Positions 44,001 to 54,330 of a stretch of DNA of 64,000 nt are shown here, one piece after another. The stretch covers positions 372,001-436,000 of the forward strand of contig WHUX01000021.1 of NCBI GenBank assembly GCA_015179025.1. Direction: 5' to 3'. The stretch is from Terfezia claveryi (lineage: Eukaryota > Ascomycota > Pezizomycetes > Pezizales > Pezizaceae). Under the pieces are notes generated by a model, which saw only the letters and a list, made by a program, of their open reading frames with translations, searched no databases and was not told the origin of the DNA. Position numbers and translations under genes: made by a program. Numbering within the stretch: the stretch's first letter is position 1; each line of letters begins with the position of its first letter.

Positions 44001-44135
44001 CAATTATTGATGCTTGCCAGGTGTATCATTGTTATTGTCAGCTTGTTTTTCTTTGTTGGTCAACTTAGGGGATTGGTAAAGACCCTGTTGGGGTGGGAGA
44101 TCGCTTTGTATAGCGGGGAGGTGCCTAATGATTAA
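41007..44135 (+). pseudogene. HeLo-NB-ARC-TPR (STAND/NLR-like) gene, frameshifted
   Basis: Fungal NLR-like recognition protein, now broken. Exon 1 (41007-41555) encodes a HeLo-type N-terminus (LAIGVVGLAGQLAKA, then a helical LLLKKWEQFWGF segment). After an intron (donor 41556, probable acceptor 41636) comes an NB-ARC domain with P-loop GTGGMGKTQ, Walker-B-like WLLVFDKLDDLD and VIITSRR. Intron 42400-42491 is followed by LGYLPLALTQAGAYI. Frame breaks occur near 42757 (T run), near 42820, near 43376 (one base lost between TPR units) and near 43632 (about 35 nt deleted inside a unit). The C-terminal half is 42-residue kinesin-light-chain-like TPR units (EKALGVDHPDTLTTVNN, LNAQGQYGKALEYYERAL). The last frame ends at 44135 after a hydrophobic stretch. 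Errors in assembly cannot be excluded, but four independent breaks favour a pseudogene. Confidence 0.85.
43245..43890 (+). repeat. Near-identical 126-bp tandem repeats encoding TPR units
   Basis: Five units beginning around GAGCGAGCATTGGCTGGGAA, differing by few substitutions. One unit (around 43625-43640) lacks about 35 nt. High nucleotide identity suggests recent unit duplication or concerted evolution, as known for fungal NLR repeat domains. Confidence 0.85.
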
Positions 44136-44468
44136 CTTTCATATATATTTAAACTTACTATATACTACTTTATTATCCGCTGCTAGCTCCTTACACGGTA
44201 TATACTTCTCGGTGCATCATTATCATCATATTGGTTCTTGATTCCGGTACCGCGTGATCAATATTAATATATTTGAATTTAAAATCAAAAATCATAACGT
44301 TCCTTCAATTTCCTTGGCGTAGGGCCAAAACCTATACTCCACTATTCCCAGTGACTGCGACTGTCTTGGCTGGGGCTATTGGGAAGAAAGTAACATACCT
44401 GATCCTCAACTCACAGACAACCCGCAACTCAACACCAGCCAACAAGTAATACCGGACCATTTATAGTC
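44136..44468. other. Intergenic region / RPL12 promoter
   Basis: No coding signal. AT-rich, then a segment leading into the RPL12 start. A CGTAGGGCCAAAACC-like stretch near 44320 is noted without assignment. Confidence 0.5.
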
Positions 44469-45310
44469 ATGCGTACGTGGACCTTCATCAAAATAGGTGT
44501 GGGAATATGTTGTCGCTGACTGGGTTGGATTTACTTCGAATACAGCTCCAAAATTCGATCCCAATGAAGTGAAGGTCATGTATGTTTATCACCTGCTCCG
44601 TATTTTCTTTTGAGTGACTGGTGAGGAGATTGAGATTGAAGTGGAAAGGGGAAAGACTTGGGAAAATTGCTAGAAGAGTCCCAGTGGATTTGAAGAATGC
44701 TAACATGCAACTCACGATAATATAGCCACCTCCGTGCCACCGGTGGTGAAATTGGTGCTTCCTCCGCTTTGGCTCCAAAGATTGGTCCCCTTGGGTTATC
44801 TCCCAAGAAGGTCGGTGAAGATATTGCAAAGGCCACTGGTGACTGGGTATGGCCTCCCGAAATCGCACTGACAGTGGAATGGCACAGTTTGCTAATATAT
44901 GCCCGACATTACAGAAAGGTCTCCGTGTCACTGTCAGGCTCACCATACAGAACCGTCAAGCCCAAGTCTCCGTTGTCCCATCTGCCTCTTCCTTAGTCAT
45001 CAAAGCTCTCAAGGAGCCCCCACGAGACCGCAAGAAGGAGAAGAACATCAAGCACACCAAGTCCATTCCTCTCGATGAGATTATCGAGATCGCACGTACC
45101 ATGAGGTTTAAGTCTATGGCCCGTGAGCTTAAGGGAACCGTCAAGGAGATCTTGGGAACTGCTTTCTCTGTTGGGTGCCAGGTTGATGGGAGGAGTCCCA
45201 AGGATGTCAGCGAAGACATCGAGTCCGGGGAGATTGAGAGTATGTTACATTCCCCCTACCTCTATGCTATTTTCAGGTACTGATTAGTGAGTTTAGTCCC
45301 TGAGAAGTAA
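44469..45310 (+). CDS. RPL12: 60S ribosomal protein L12 (uL11)
   Basis: Large-subunit stalk-base protein binding 25S rRNA at the GTPase-associated centre. Five exons: 44469-44472 (only ATGC), 44546-44579, 44726-44846, 44915-45239, 45297-45310, giving 165 aa, the normal family length. Splicing gives [12 protein letters not shown], then [39 protein letters not shown], then [54 protein letters not shown], ending GEIEIPEK. All donors are GTAYGT or GTATGG and phases agree. His replaces the usual Tyr before LRATGG. Intron 2 (146 nt) is the longest. The four-base first coding exon is why open-frame scans miss the true start. Confidence 0.95.
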
Positions 45311-46721
45311 ATTTCTCGATTTTAATTTCATCTGCATTTTTTTGTCTTTGGGGTTTGGTTTCCTTTTCTTCGTGAATAAAAGAATTGCTTATGAATGGGC
45401 CACTTTCTTGATGCATCTGTATTTGTTGCAGGCTTGGGGTACATGTGGGAAAAATTACTGGGACAATGGCGCATTTTTTTCTTGCTCTGCATAGTGAGTT
45501 CGCTGTTGGGGAAGGAAGCAACCCCTTCATATCAAGATAATATGAATGTCAATACCACAATGATCAATATTAGCTTACCATACCAAAACACGTTCCATGT
45601 CCTATGCGTCGTCTCCTGGCAGTAGTTTCAATATTCCGATGATAAAAGTACCTAGTCTTATCATGTTGACCTCAATATATATCGTGACATCACATTAGAC
45701 CCCTCAGCTGGACTACTGAATCTCTGTTTGAAGCACTTTTGTTTTGGATGTTTCACAAGTTAACAATCGTTTGAAGTAGTCTTTGGTTGGAACTAGGCTA
45801 TGAACATGATGTATTTCTTCCGAGTTCCCAACTATGCCTATCGAACTGCCATTACTGTAGAATTTCCTTTGTACGATGGTCATTGGGTCAACTTTTTTTT
45901 TGCGATTTCCATAGTACTGGGCAACTTTTTTTTTGCGATTTCCATAGTACTGGGCTTTTTTATTTTTTGGTTTGATTTTTTTTTTTTTTGGGGTAAGTAA
46001 GATAGACGAGAGATTAACTTGTCAACCCCCAAGACATCAGGACTCTGAGAGCCTCGGTCGCTGGGCCGGATGCACATATTGTATTTAGTTCTCCAAGCTT
46101 CATAAATTTTAGGACGGATACCTTTCTCATATGAACTAGCTTTACCTCCTAGCCAGGCCAACAGCCACGGGGATACCGTATCATACCGTATCATACCGTA
46201 TCATACCTAGAATAATTTATCGCTTTAAATAAACCATAATATCCTAATAATATTCGCCGGACCTACCAGGTCCACCACAATACACACAGGTGTTTGCTCA
46301 ACCTCTCTCTACATTAATAATATCTCCTGAGATCTTTCTTAGTTATACTCTAGTTAATTTGTTCGGTATTGTTGTTTTTAATGAACAAAACAGTAATCTG
46401 ACCACCGCGCCCCCCCCCCCCCCCCCAAACCCTTTTTTTTTTTAATTAATTAATTAATTAATTTATATGTGGAAAAGTCTCCAATATTCCCACCCCACCC
46501 ACACCAATCAATGATTAAATTTGACGAATTTATATATACATCTTTCTCGGCATATTTCGTGTGGTTTGGTTTTGGTTTGGAGTTAGTATATGTATGTATG
46601 TTTTTTTTTTTTGCGGCATAATATTTCAATAAAAACATTCATTTTCATTTAAATGTGAGGTTTGTATTGCTCAGAACCACCAATTAACCTAAAGTACCCC
46701 CCAAAGTCGCCCTAGTGCAAT
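45311..46721. other. Gene-poor region with short direct repeats
   Basis: A 33-bp direct duplication lies at about 45889-45955 (two copies of a unit with ...GCGATTTCCATAGTACTGGGC). An 11-bp unit ATACCGTATCA is repeated three times at 46174-46206. Poly-C near 46412-46426 and (TTAA)n at 46441-46461. No gene. Confidence 0.6.
45889..45955. repeat. Two-copy 33-bp tandem duplication
   Basis: Two adjacent copies, each with a T9 run followed by GCGATTTCCATAGTACTGGG. Confidence 0.85.
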
Positions 46722-47864
46722 TCATGCATTCATTCTTTGTGAGTAAAATGTTATTGGGGTTTCGGATTCCAACACTGTGGGAAGTGGGGAGGGGAAGCTT
46801 ACACTAGCACATACACCCCCACCGCCCTCCCCCTCCTCTACACCTCTAACCGCATGCCACCACCCCTTGGGGATAAACACTCCATCCCCCCTTCCTAAGC
46901 GGACTTTATAGCCCCTCACCCCCACTGTTCCCGTCGTTTCCTCTGTCCCCTCTTCCCCTTTCGCCCCCTCTTCCCCCTTCTCCCCCTCTTCCCCATTCCC
47001 ACCCCAAACCCACCTCTCCTCCCGCCACCTCCCTCTCCCCAACATCCTCTCCTCCCCCATCCCCACACTCCTCGGGACACCGACGCCCACACTTTCCCTT
47101 GGTAACGGCAACACCTCCCCATCCTCAGGCCCGAACAAAGCAAGCTCCTTCTCCCCGCACATCTGGACAAACACCCCACCCCTCGGGTCGCGGTGCAGCG
47201 GGGTCCTCGCCGCGGCGGGTCTTCCCAGCCAGAGATGCGGGTCTGAGGTATTTTTTGTTTGAAGCGGGGGTGGGGTTGGTAGCGGTAAAAGTTTTGGGTT
47301 GTCTATCCCAGCAGCTCTAACTCCACTTGCGGATGAGAATGTGCAGAGGGGGTGTGTAGGTGGGAGGGCGTGCTGTGCTAAGTAGATTTCTACTTCCTCC
47401 TCTTTCTCCTCTTTCCCCCCCTCTTCTTGGAGTCCTGTGCCTGCTGAAGGAGGATGCGCAGTGGTGGGGGTACAGAGATACTCGACAAACACCCCCAGAG
47501 GGACCATTCCCTTTCTAAAGCTCGTATACTCTCCCGTCCTTGTCCTCCGCGTGCTAAGCTCCACTGGAACCAAAAATTCCCCGCTTGAGCCACCACCCAG
47601 GTATCCCCGGAGGAGGGGCGATATCAGCGCCCCTCGAGCCCCATGGGAGGAGGTGGGGGGGAGGAACCAGGTTGTGATGGCGGGAATGAGGGGAGTGAAG
47701 TACGCTCGTGGGAAGAGCGCTGGGTAGGGGGAAAGAAGAATGGCTCTGGTTTTGGGGAGGCTGTGGAGGAGGAGGTAGACTCTACGGAGAGGATGGGCAG
47801 GGGCGAGTAGATTGGTGCTGGTGGCAATGATGTAATCGTGAGATGCCGGTGCATGCGCAGGCAT
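46722..47864 (-). CDS. JmjC/cupin-8-like Fe(II)/2-oxoglutarate hydroxylase
   Basis: Single exon, 380 aa from the ATG at 47864. The frame continues upstream to a GTG at 47972 through a DHPHPHPHP run, which I leave out. The N-terminal half contains YFTPLIPAITTWFLPP and REYTSF-like segments. The catalytic core has LHRDPRGGVFVQMCGEKELALF with the His-x-Asp iron ligands (H-R-D), and later GDGVFIPKGWWHAVRG supplying the distal His. A low-complexity E/G/K insertion (EEGEKGEEGAKGEEG) separates them. This is the layout of HSPBAP1/TYW5-type JmjC hydroxylases; the substrate cannot be read from the sequence. It is the most downstream of three co-directional genes on the minus strand. No frameshift seen. 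Confidence 0.8.
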   Translation of the reverse strand: MPAHAPASHDYIIATSTNLLAPAHPLRRVYLLLHSLPKTRAILLSPYPALFPRAYFTPLIPAITTWFLPPTSSHGARGALISPLLRGYLGGGSSGEFLVPVELSTRRTRTGEYTSFRKGMVPLGVFVEYLCTPTTAHPPSAGTGLQEEGGKEEKEEEVEIYLAQHALPPTHPLCTFSSASGVRAAGIDNPKLLPLPTPPPLQTKNTSDPHLWLGRPAAARTPLHRDPRGGVFVQMCGEKELALFGPEDGEVLPLPRESVGVGVPRSVGMGEERMLGRGRWREERWVWGGNGEEGEKGEEGAKGEEGTEETTGTVGVRGYKVRLGRGDGVFIPKGWWHAVRGVEEGEGGGGVCASVSFPSPLPTVLESETPITFYSQRMNA

Positions 47865-48393
47865 CTGGTGCGCAAGGATAGGAACAGGGACAAGGGGGTG
47901 CGGGTGCGGGTGCGGGTGATCATGAGTGGGTTGTCCTGGTGTTGATGCATATATGTATGTATGTATATACACATACCTATGTTCTACGGTATCATCACGT
48001 GATATATAGGCAGATTACCCTCATAACCAAAAATGCATGTTTTCCCAAATCAACAAAACCTACCCCTTCATACCACCGGGGCGGAAAAAGTAAATTCATG
48101 ATGATGGAAATGGTACATATATACCGTAGTATTTATTAGAAATTACATTTCGACAGTTCCGAGTTGTATACAGACCACGTTACGAAAGAGAATATACATA
48201 GCTACCTCCCACCATATGCTCCACTTGGCCCTGGCCGCCTAATTCCAATCTAATCCAACATTGCCGCTCACCCCCCCTTCCCCCCCCCCACAACCCCAGT
48301 TTCCCTTAATGAATTCCCTACGCACCTACCCGCCCCTCTCCCTCTCCTCTCCCCTTTCCTCCCGCATGACCAAACTCGGCACTGCACCACATC
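47865..48393. other. Intergenic region between JmjC and PhoD genes
   Basis: No gene. Contains a TATG microsatellite at about 47950-47965, which encodes only the rejected N-terminal extension of the JmjC frame. Confidence 0.55.
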
Positions 48394-50759
48394 CTAGCCG
48401 TTAGCAAACAAAGCCCTTCCAAAACAACTACCAAACGGCAAATACTCACCCATAAACCCATACCCCTTCGTCCCGCCTCCCCAATCCCCTGTCTTGCTCT
48501 CCACTCTCAATTCAACCCATAACCCGCCCACCTCCCCCCCATTCTCCATCCCTCTCCTTTCCCCCACCGTCATAATCACACAATAATTCCTCCTCCGCAT
48601 CAACAGCCTTTCCCTCCCGGTCCTCACCCTCCCATCTATATCCTCCCCAAACACCCCACACAGTGTCTCCCGGCATTCCCCATCAAACCTATGCACCTTA
48701 TTCCTCCTTGCCAACAAAGCCGCCACCGGCCCCGGCGGCGGCATATTCGTGATTGCGCTCGAGATGATATTCGGGGTATATCTCCAATCGCGGCGCAGCC
48801 ACCCCACCTCCCCCTCCTCCTTCTCCCCAAGTCCCAGTCCCTTCGGGACCCGGGTATAGAACCTCCCTACAGCAGCGAGGTGCACGTCTCCGCTCAGAAT
48901 AGAGACTCGCACAGAGTACGTCCGAGAAAGCGCTTGCCAGCGAGTGATTAGGGCCGCACGTTCCTTCTTGTGGACTCTCGCGGTCCAGTGGTCATCCAGG
49001 TCGTCGAGGATATCGGCTGCCCCATCAAAGTGGTTAAACAGCTTCCCTGCTACGCCGAAGCGCTTGTTCAGGAAATTGAGCACGCCCATTACAGGGGAGC
49101 GGAGGATCATCTCGAGCCAGACGAGGCGGGGGTATGCGATGGGCACGCCGAGGAGGATGAGGATATGTTTAATTGGCTGCTCACCCCCAGCACCGGCTCG
49201 TGTGAGTTCCCTTTCCAACCGGGCAAAAATCGCATCATAAGTTTCTGGCGGACAGATAACGTGTCTTGTCCGCTCTGTGCGTGCGTCGAGGGCAAGGAGC
49301 GCAATTGAACGGCCTAGGCGGGCGTAGATGGATCTTCCATGTTGCCGGATATACCTTCCTTTATTCGGCGACAGCACCCAACTCTCATCCTCACCCTCAC
49401 CCTCACCCTCGGGGGGGTATGGTGCTGAAACACCATATAATACCTCCACGCAGCGCTCCCGACCCCCAGAAAGACAGGACACTGCATGAAATGGTCCGTG
49501 TAGCTCCCCCAGCCGTCAATAATATCATGGTCATCCCACATATTCATCATTGGGATCCGCCCGTTCACGTCGCTGAACGGGCGTGTCGCGTACCAGCTGA
49601 TGTAGTTCTCTCGATACCAGGAGTTTACTTGCTGCGCGAGGCCGGGGGAGTAAGGGTATTTTCTGCGCTTGGAGGGGTTGGTAAGGTTCGCCCAGTGGGA
49701 GAGGGGACCCGAAGTACGGATGGCGTCGGAATATATTTGGTCGCCACCGCCGAGGAGGAGGTGGGGGGAGGTGGTGGGGGAGGTGAGGGCGGCGAGCAGG
49801 GAGCGGAAGAGGACGGGGCCGGTGAAGGTCGTGATGGGGGGGTTGAGAGAGAAGCCGTTGCAGGAGTGGAAGATGAGCCGCATGGTGGAGTGGCTGGTGG
49901 GGAGGTGGAAGGAGGTGAGGAGGGGGTTGATAGATGTGGGGAGTGATGGGGTGGGCTTCTCGTTGGAGGTGTCTTGATTGGATTTTCCTTCCTCTTCTTC
50001 TTTTTTTTCTCCTTCTTCCTCTTTCTCTTTCTCCTCCTGTTTCTCCTCATTATCATCAGCATAAACCACCCTCTCCACCCCACAAACGATATACGTAACC
50101 CTCCTCTCGACACTCTCCAGCGCAACGCAGATATCATAACGATAGCAAAAGACATTCTCCTCCTCCAGGATCAGCTTTGGCTTAGCGCGGACAAGTCTGC
50201 GACGGTGGCCTTCTTCGTCTGTATATATCTGTCCTTCTGAGTATTCCGCAGACCGGACATTGAGCAACGGAGGATGGGTTGCATGCAATGGTGGTGTTGA
50301 TAGTAGGGAATATTCACCCGCCACCTCCACCTCTCCCTCCCCCCCAATCGCAAATCCAATCCCCTCATCTAATTCCTCTCGCATCCTACTACTACCTATA
50401 CCACCACCCCAACCACCATACCGATCCCCAGAAACAACCTCTCCCGTAAACAGCACCTCTGGTACCTTATGCCTCACTCCCTCCAACCCAGCACTAGCAC
50501 CAGCAACAACCAATAACACCGACCCTCTCCACATCGGCAGTCCACTTTCTCCATGCTCATCTGGGTAGTCGGTGCCACAGTAGCGGAGTAGAGGACCACA
50601 GCGAAGGAGTGGTAGGTTTGAGGTCCCCGGGGCGGCGGAGGGTTGTTGTTGGGCTTGAGGTGATGGTAGGGTAGAAGGGCGAGGGGCGTCATGGCCGTGG
50701 TCGTGGTCTCGGTCGTGTGGGCGGTGGACGTGCGGGAGGCAATCGCTGTAGGGGAGCAT
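48394..50759 (-). CDS. PhoD-like metallophosphatase (alkaline phosphatase D family), one frame change
   Basis: About 788 aa. The ATG at 50759 (MLPYSDCLPHVHRPHDRD) is preferred over the upstream TTG-started extension. Motifs in order: GTDYPDEHGESGLPMWRGS, an acidic/lysine-rich insertion (KQEEKEKEEEGEKKEEEE), FHSCNGFSLN, LLGGGDQIYSDAI, MNMWDDHDIIDGWGSYTDHF (metal-binding DDHD), then RSIALLALDARTERTRH, HILILLGVPIAYPRLVWLE, DDLDDHWTARVHKKER, SILSGDVHLAAVGRFY, NIISSAITNMPPPGPVA. The frame changes at the 7-G run 49411-49417 (+ strand), between YYMVFQHHTPP and EGEGEGEDESW. No intron fits, so this is a homopolymer indel or a mutation. Apart from this the gene looks intact. Fungal members are cytosolic or cell-wall associated, and no signal peptide is visible. 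Confidence 0.88.
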
Positions 50760-50943
50760 TGTGAATTGTGCGTAGCTATCTCTAGATATCAATTCTGAAA
50801 GCCCGCAGTGTGATTTGCTGGCGATTGGGTACCAAGTAGTTCAAGCCGTTCCAAGTGGGTTGTTTATCTCCTTGTATCCCATCCGTCGGGTTGGACGGGC
50901 TGTATTGTATGAGCATGACTATTCGGAAGCGATTACACAACCT

Positions 50944-51210
50944 CTATGTAATCAAACTAGCAACCACCATCACCACCGCAGCCCCAGCCGCCATCTGGAT
51001 ATTCGTATACAGCTGACTCGATGATGCGTCGGAGTAAGGGCGCGCACGGCCGCGTGCGTTTGCGTGTTTTCCTCTGGATGTGATGGTGGAGTTGTTGGCG
51101 GGTTTGGCGGGGTTTGGGGGTGTTCTGGGCCGTACAGCAGTATTTGAGGGGCAGAGCAGCAGCAGCTTGAGGGCCAAATTGTCAGTGAGAATATGCTTAG
51201 GTAGCAGCAT
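50944..51210 (-). CDS. Small hypothetical protein with hydrophobic C-terminus
   Basis: ATG-started 88-aa frame. A short hydrophobic stretch near the N-terminus (LALKLLLLC), a basic middle, and a C-terminal hydrophobic tail (MAAGAAVVMVVASLIT) as in tail-anchored or GPI-attached proteins. No homologue recognised, no intron. Low confidence. Confidence 0.25.
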   Translation of the reverse strand: MLLPKHILTDNLALKLLLLCPSNTAVRPRTPPNPAKPANNSTITSRGKHANARGRARPYSDASSSQLYTNIQMAAGAAVVMVVASLIT

Positions 51211-51373
51211 ACAGCTGCTGAATGGGAGAAAGTGCAGTGCACATGTACAATGAATGCGTGGACGGACACAAAACCGAAGCTGTGCGATATAATACGCACC
51301 ACAATGTGAGCACCTTCAATATTTCTGGGAGTAATCAAACAAGAACTGTGAGCGCCATTTGCCGCTGCGGGGA

Positions 51374-51448
51374 ACGGTTCGGGTTCGGGTTCTGGTTCTG
51401 GTTCGGGTTTTGGGTTTCGGGTTCGGGTCCGGATTCGAGTTCGGGTTT
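51374..51448. repeat. Degenerate (GGGTTC)n hexamer tract
   Basis: About 12 copies of GGGTTC/GGTTCT variants in tandem, one base away from the telomeric hexamer GGGTTA. Confidence 0.8.
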
Positions 51449-51682
51449 AAGTATTGACGAAATTAATCCCATCCCATTTGTAAAATACAGGTGCAATATC
51501 GACAACATATTAAACGGGTCTAACGTACAGCGCTGCTGAAACTTGAAACCCAGTTATTATCTTGGGCACCTGGATGTATGGATATCGACAGTATGGATGC
51601 GGCCAAACTCAAGACCGGTACACTCTCGTACAGTATATATGATATGCATACCCAAACCCCAAGCCACTCCAAATCCCCAACC

Positions 51683-53248
51683 TCAGCACCCAAACACCCT
51701 CCAAACCAACCACCCCCCCAACGCCCCCTCCGTCCCCTCAGGGCTCCCCACCACCTGCTGCACTCGATTCCCCCACCCCGCATGCAACCAGCGATCAACA
51801 TCCCCCACGACCAACTCCTCCTCCTTGCCCACTGACCTCCTCGTCCTCCTATCCACCACGCACATGCCCCTCGTCCACTGCCCCGTCGCATCCACCCTCA
51901 CATCCCTACCCCTCCTCCATCTCCACCCGGGGTCGTCCCGCGTAAGTACATAGTAGATACACATCGGATCGTGCAGACTCAAATGAACGTCTTGCACTCT
52001 CCTCCCCCCTGCGGAATCTTTATGAAGCTCTTCCATCTTTCGATATGTAGCCGCGAGAAAGTGGCTGCACCAGTTTGCGAGAGGCGAGCCAGCTTCGCCG
52101 AGGGGGGTGGCGGCGTCGGAGAAGGTTATTTGCGGCAGAAGATGCATGGTTGTAATGTCGAGGGGGAAGAGGACGAGATTAAGTCGTTTTGTGCTGGGGA
52201 AGGGTGGGAGGGTAAACCCGGATCGGGAAGGGGGGAGGGTGAATTGGGGATTAGGGGAGGTGAGGGCATAGATTCGCGCGGCGGAGTAGGCGCAGGCGTA
52301 GTGGTTGAATTCGGCGACGGGGGTACACTGCCGGGATGGTTAGTTTTGGGGGTAGAAGCGGGGAGAATGGAAAGCTAGTGAGGACGAACGTTGCCTTCCA
52401 AGTCAATTGTGCCGCCCATGACGACCACTTCTTTTGCGCGGAGGAAGGTGCCGAGCTTCACCCATTAGCATCCTTATCCTACCACATATCCCCGGGTGTA
52501 GTTGAGGGGCATACATCCTCCTCCGCTGCCAACGCCAAATTCGTCAACGGCCCTACCGCAACAATCGTCACCGTCCCCTCCTCCTCCTCCCTCAAAACCC
52601 TCAACATCTCCCGATGCGCCGGCAGGCTACTTGGCCTAAAATTCTTCGGCACATGTCTCTTCCTCGTCTCCCCGGCCTCTAACTGCGCTTCTCGATCAAA
52701 CAAATGTGCCCATGAATCCTGCGGGGTAAAGTGTGGTGCTGTGGTATGTACTCCTCCAAGCCCATCAATCCCATCTACCCATTCCAGTTATTACGCGTAT
52801 TTAATTATGTACGCAGGAACCCATGCGGGGTAGGGCGCATACGAAAGTAATCTGCCATCAGCAGCTCTCCCTCCAGCGGCCCCTCTGCACCAACAGCTAC
52901 AATCGGTGGATGTACAGCGAGGGTTTCATAGCCTAGCTTCTTTCCGTTTTTGGCCCGCCATTCACGCTCCAGCTCGAGCACGTGGAACATGGCGACGGTG
53001 TTGCGGAGTACATTTTGGATGTCAATGTTGCCAAAGGTGAGGGAGATTAGGAGGACTTGGAGTTCGTCGGCGGAGGAGGAGAGTGCGAGGAGGAGGGCGA
53101 GAATGTCATCGACGCTGGAGGTATATGGGGGGTTAGCTATAGCTTTGGCGTGCGAGGCAGCTGTTACATTGGAATATGGGAAAGCTGATGTTAGGGATCA
53201 GGTGGGCTACCCTGGGTCGGTGTCTATGATAACCTTCTGGGGAGGCAT
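51683..53248 (-). CDS. Inosine-uridine preferring nucleoside hydrolase
   Basis: Cleaves the N-glycosidic bond of ribonucleosides (salvage). Five exons on the minus strand: 53248-53211, 53114-52843, 52774-52515, 52455-52390, 52327-51683. They give 426 aa with matching phases; introns 96, 68, 59 and 62 nt, several with CTAAC/CTAAT branch sites. The N-terminus MPPQKVIIDTDPGVDDILAL is the family's calcium-binding signature. Then YFHGIDGLGGVH, VTIVAVGPLTNLALAAE, LGTFLRAKEVVVMGGTIDLE, TPVAEFNHYACAYSAARIY, and the late HDP motif (VHLSLHDPMCIYYVL). Donor GTTCGT of intron 4 is unusual. All catalytic signatures are present, so it is probably functional. Confidence 0.9.
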
Positions 53249-53821
53249 GGTGGGATGTAGGCTGTGTTAGACTATTGGGTCTTTGTTCCTAATGTGTAGT
53301 CGTTAAGCTTCCAGGGCCTGAATCGATCATGTACGCATGTTAGCTATAGTTTCAAACCAATTGCAAATCCGGGTAACTGATATACGGTACCTCTAAGAGC
53401 TCCCCAATACTAAAGCCCACTGATATCAGTAGAAGGAACGGGCGTAAAGGGCGTTGCAGCTCTACCTACTTTGTAAAGTAACCTTGATATGTGGTGGTTG
53501 GGTTGATCTTACAATAATACAAGGGATATGTAGGTTCGGCTGGTTGCGAGCGCCAAGACTATGGATTTGACGACCTGAATTGCAGAGGTATACGAAGTGC
53601 GGAGTACTACAGCCAGCTATTGCGGCCAGGCGTTGTAGAATAAGATAGATCTACTCCAGGGGGGCCCGTTCGGTACTATCGTGCGTGGGGGGAATATGTA
53701 GGGCATTGGGATCGTCATTCCAACAAAAGGTGGGTCAAGCTGCCTCCGCACAGCTTTGTGGAAGATGTAAGAGCTTTAGATGAAATCGAAGACTTTTGCT
53801 GGTATAAAGGCTCTGTACCTG
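53249..53821. other. Intergenic region
   Basis: Probable promoter of the nucleoside hydrolase. No other coding signal. Confidence 0.55.
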
Positions 53822-54330
53822 TTAGGCCCTCAAAGAGAATGAATGGGCCCAGTACATCGGTTGTAAAGGCTTCTGCTTCATCAATCCATCACATTGCGGT
53901 AAGAATACTGCCACATCAACTGTCTTACTGAGCGTAGGCGTAGAATAGAAATCCGCTGCCATCTTGTGCTGGCCATAATGTCCCAATGACATTGCTAAAT
54001 CCCGCAATGTCAAAAGAGATTCACAATATGAGTTACTTCATCAGCGAGGCCTGACGACGTACTGTTCGCAATATCTTTGACGCGGAGCTTGTCAACGTCG
54101 GTACCGTTGAGAAGCAAAAGATGACTTTCGCAGGATTGATTGAAGAAACACCATGACTGGCAAAATGAGCAGTACTATAGCATGGAAGTGCCTGAAGAAC
54201 ACACTTCAGCAATGGCGTTTTGAGTATTTCCATGATATTGAAACCGTGTTTGATTTCATCTGCCTCTTTAGTTACACCACTCAAAGAGCCTTCCCCTAGC
54301 GTAGTGGCATATTCAACGATTAACATGGAT
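53822..54330 (-). pseudogene. CHAT-domain (caspase-like) gene remnant
   Basis: Minus-strand blocks in changing frames: NIMEILKTPLLKCVLQALPC then STAHFASHGVSSINPAK, the CHAT signature around the catalytic His (usual HFACHG). After a frame break comes DIAGFSNVIGTLWPAQD, the conserved motif downstream of the catalytic Cys region. The YLSACSTA-like block expected between them is not recognisable, so the catalytic Cys seems lost. In fungi CHAT domains occur with TPR arrays in STAND-type or death-related proteins. The 5' part may lie beyond 54330, where inverted repeats intervene. Confidence 0.6.

Larger units (their letters stand above)
50760..51682. other. Intergenic region between PhoD and nucleoside hydrolase genes
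   Basis: Contains a possible small ORF (51210-50944, minus) and the hexamer tract at 51374-51448. Otherwise no coding signal. Confidence 0.55.

Noticed and set aside
46174..46206. Threefold ATACCGTATCA repeat as a possible operator or array
   Set aside because: Only three adjacent copies in non-coding DNA with no gene nearby; best read as a small tandem duplication.
47865..47972. N-terminal extension of the JmjC frame with a DHPHPHPHP run
   Set aside because: Starts with GTG and is encoded by TATG/GGGTGC microsatellite sequence; the ATG at 47864 is the first credible start.
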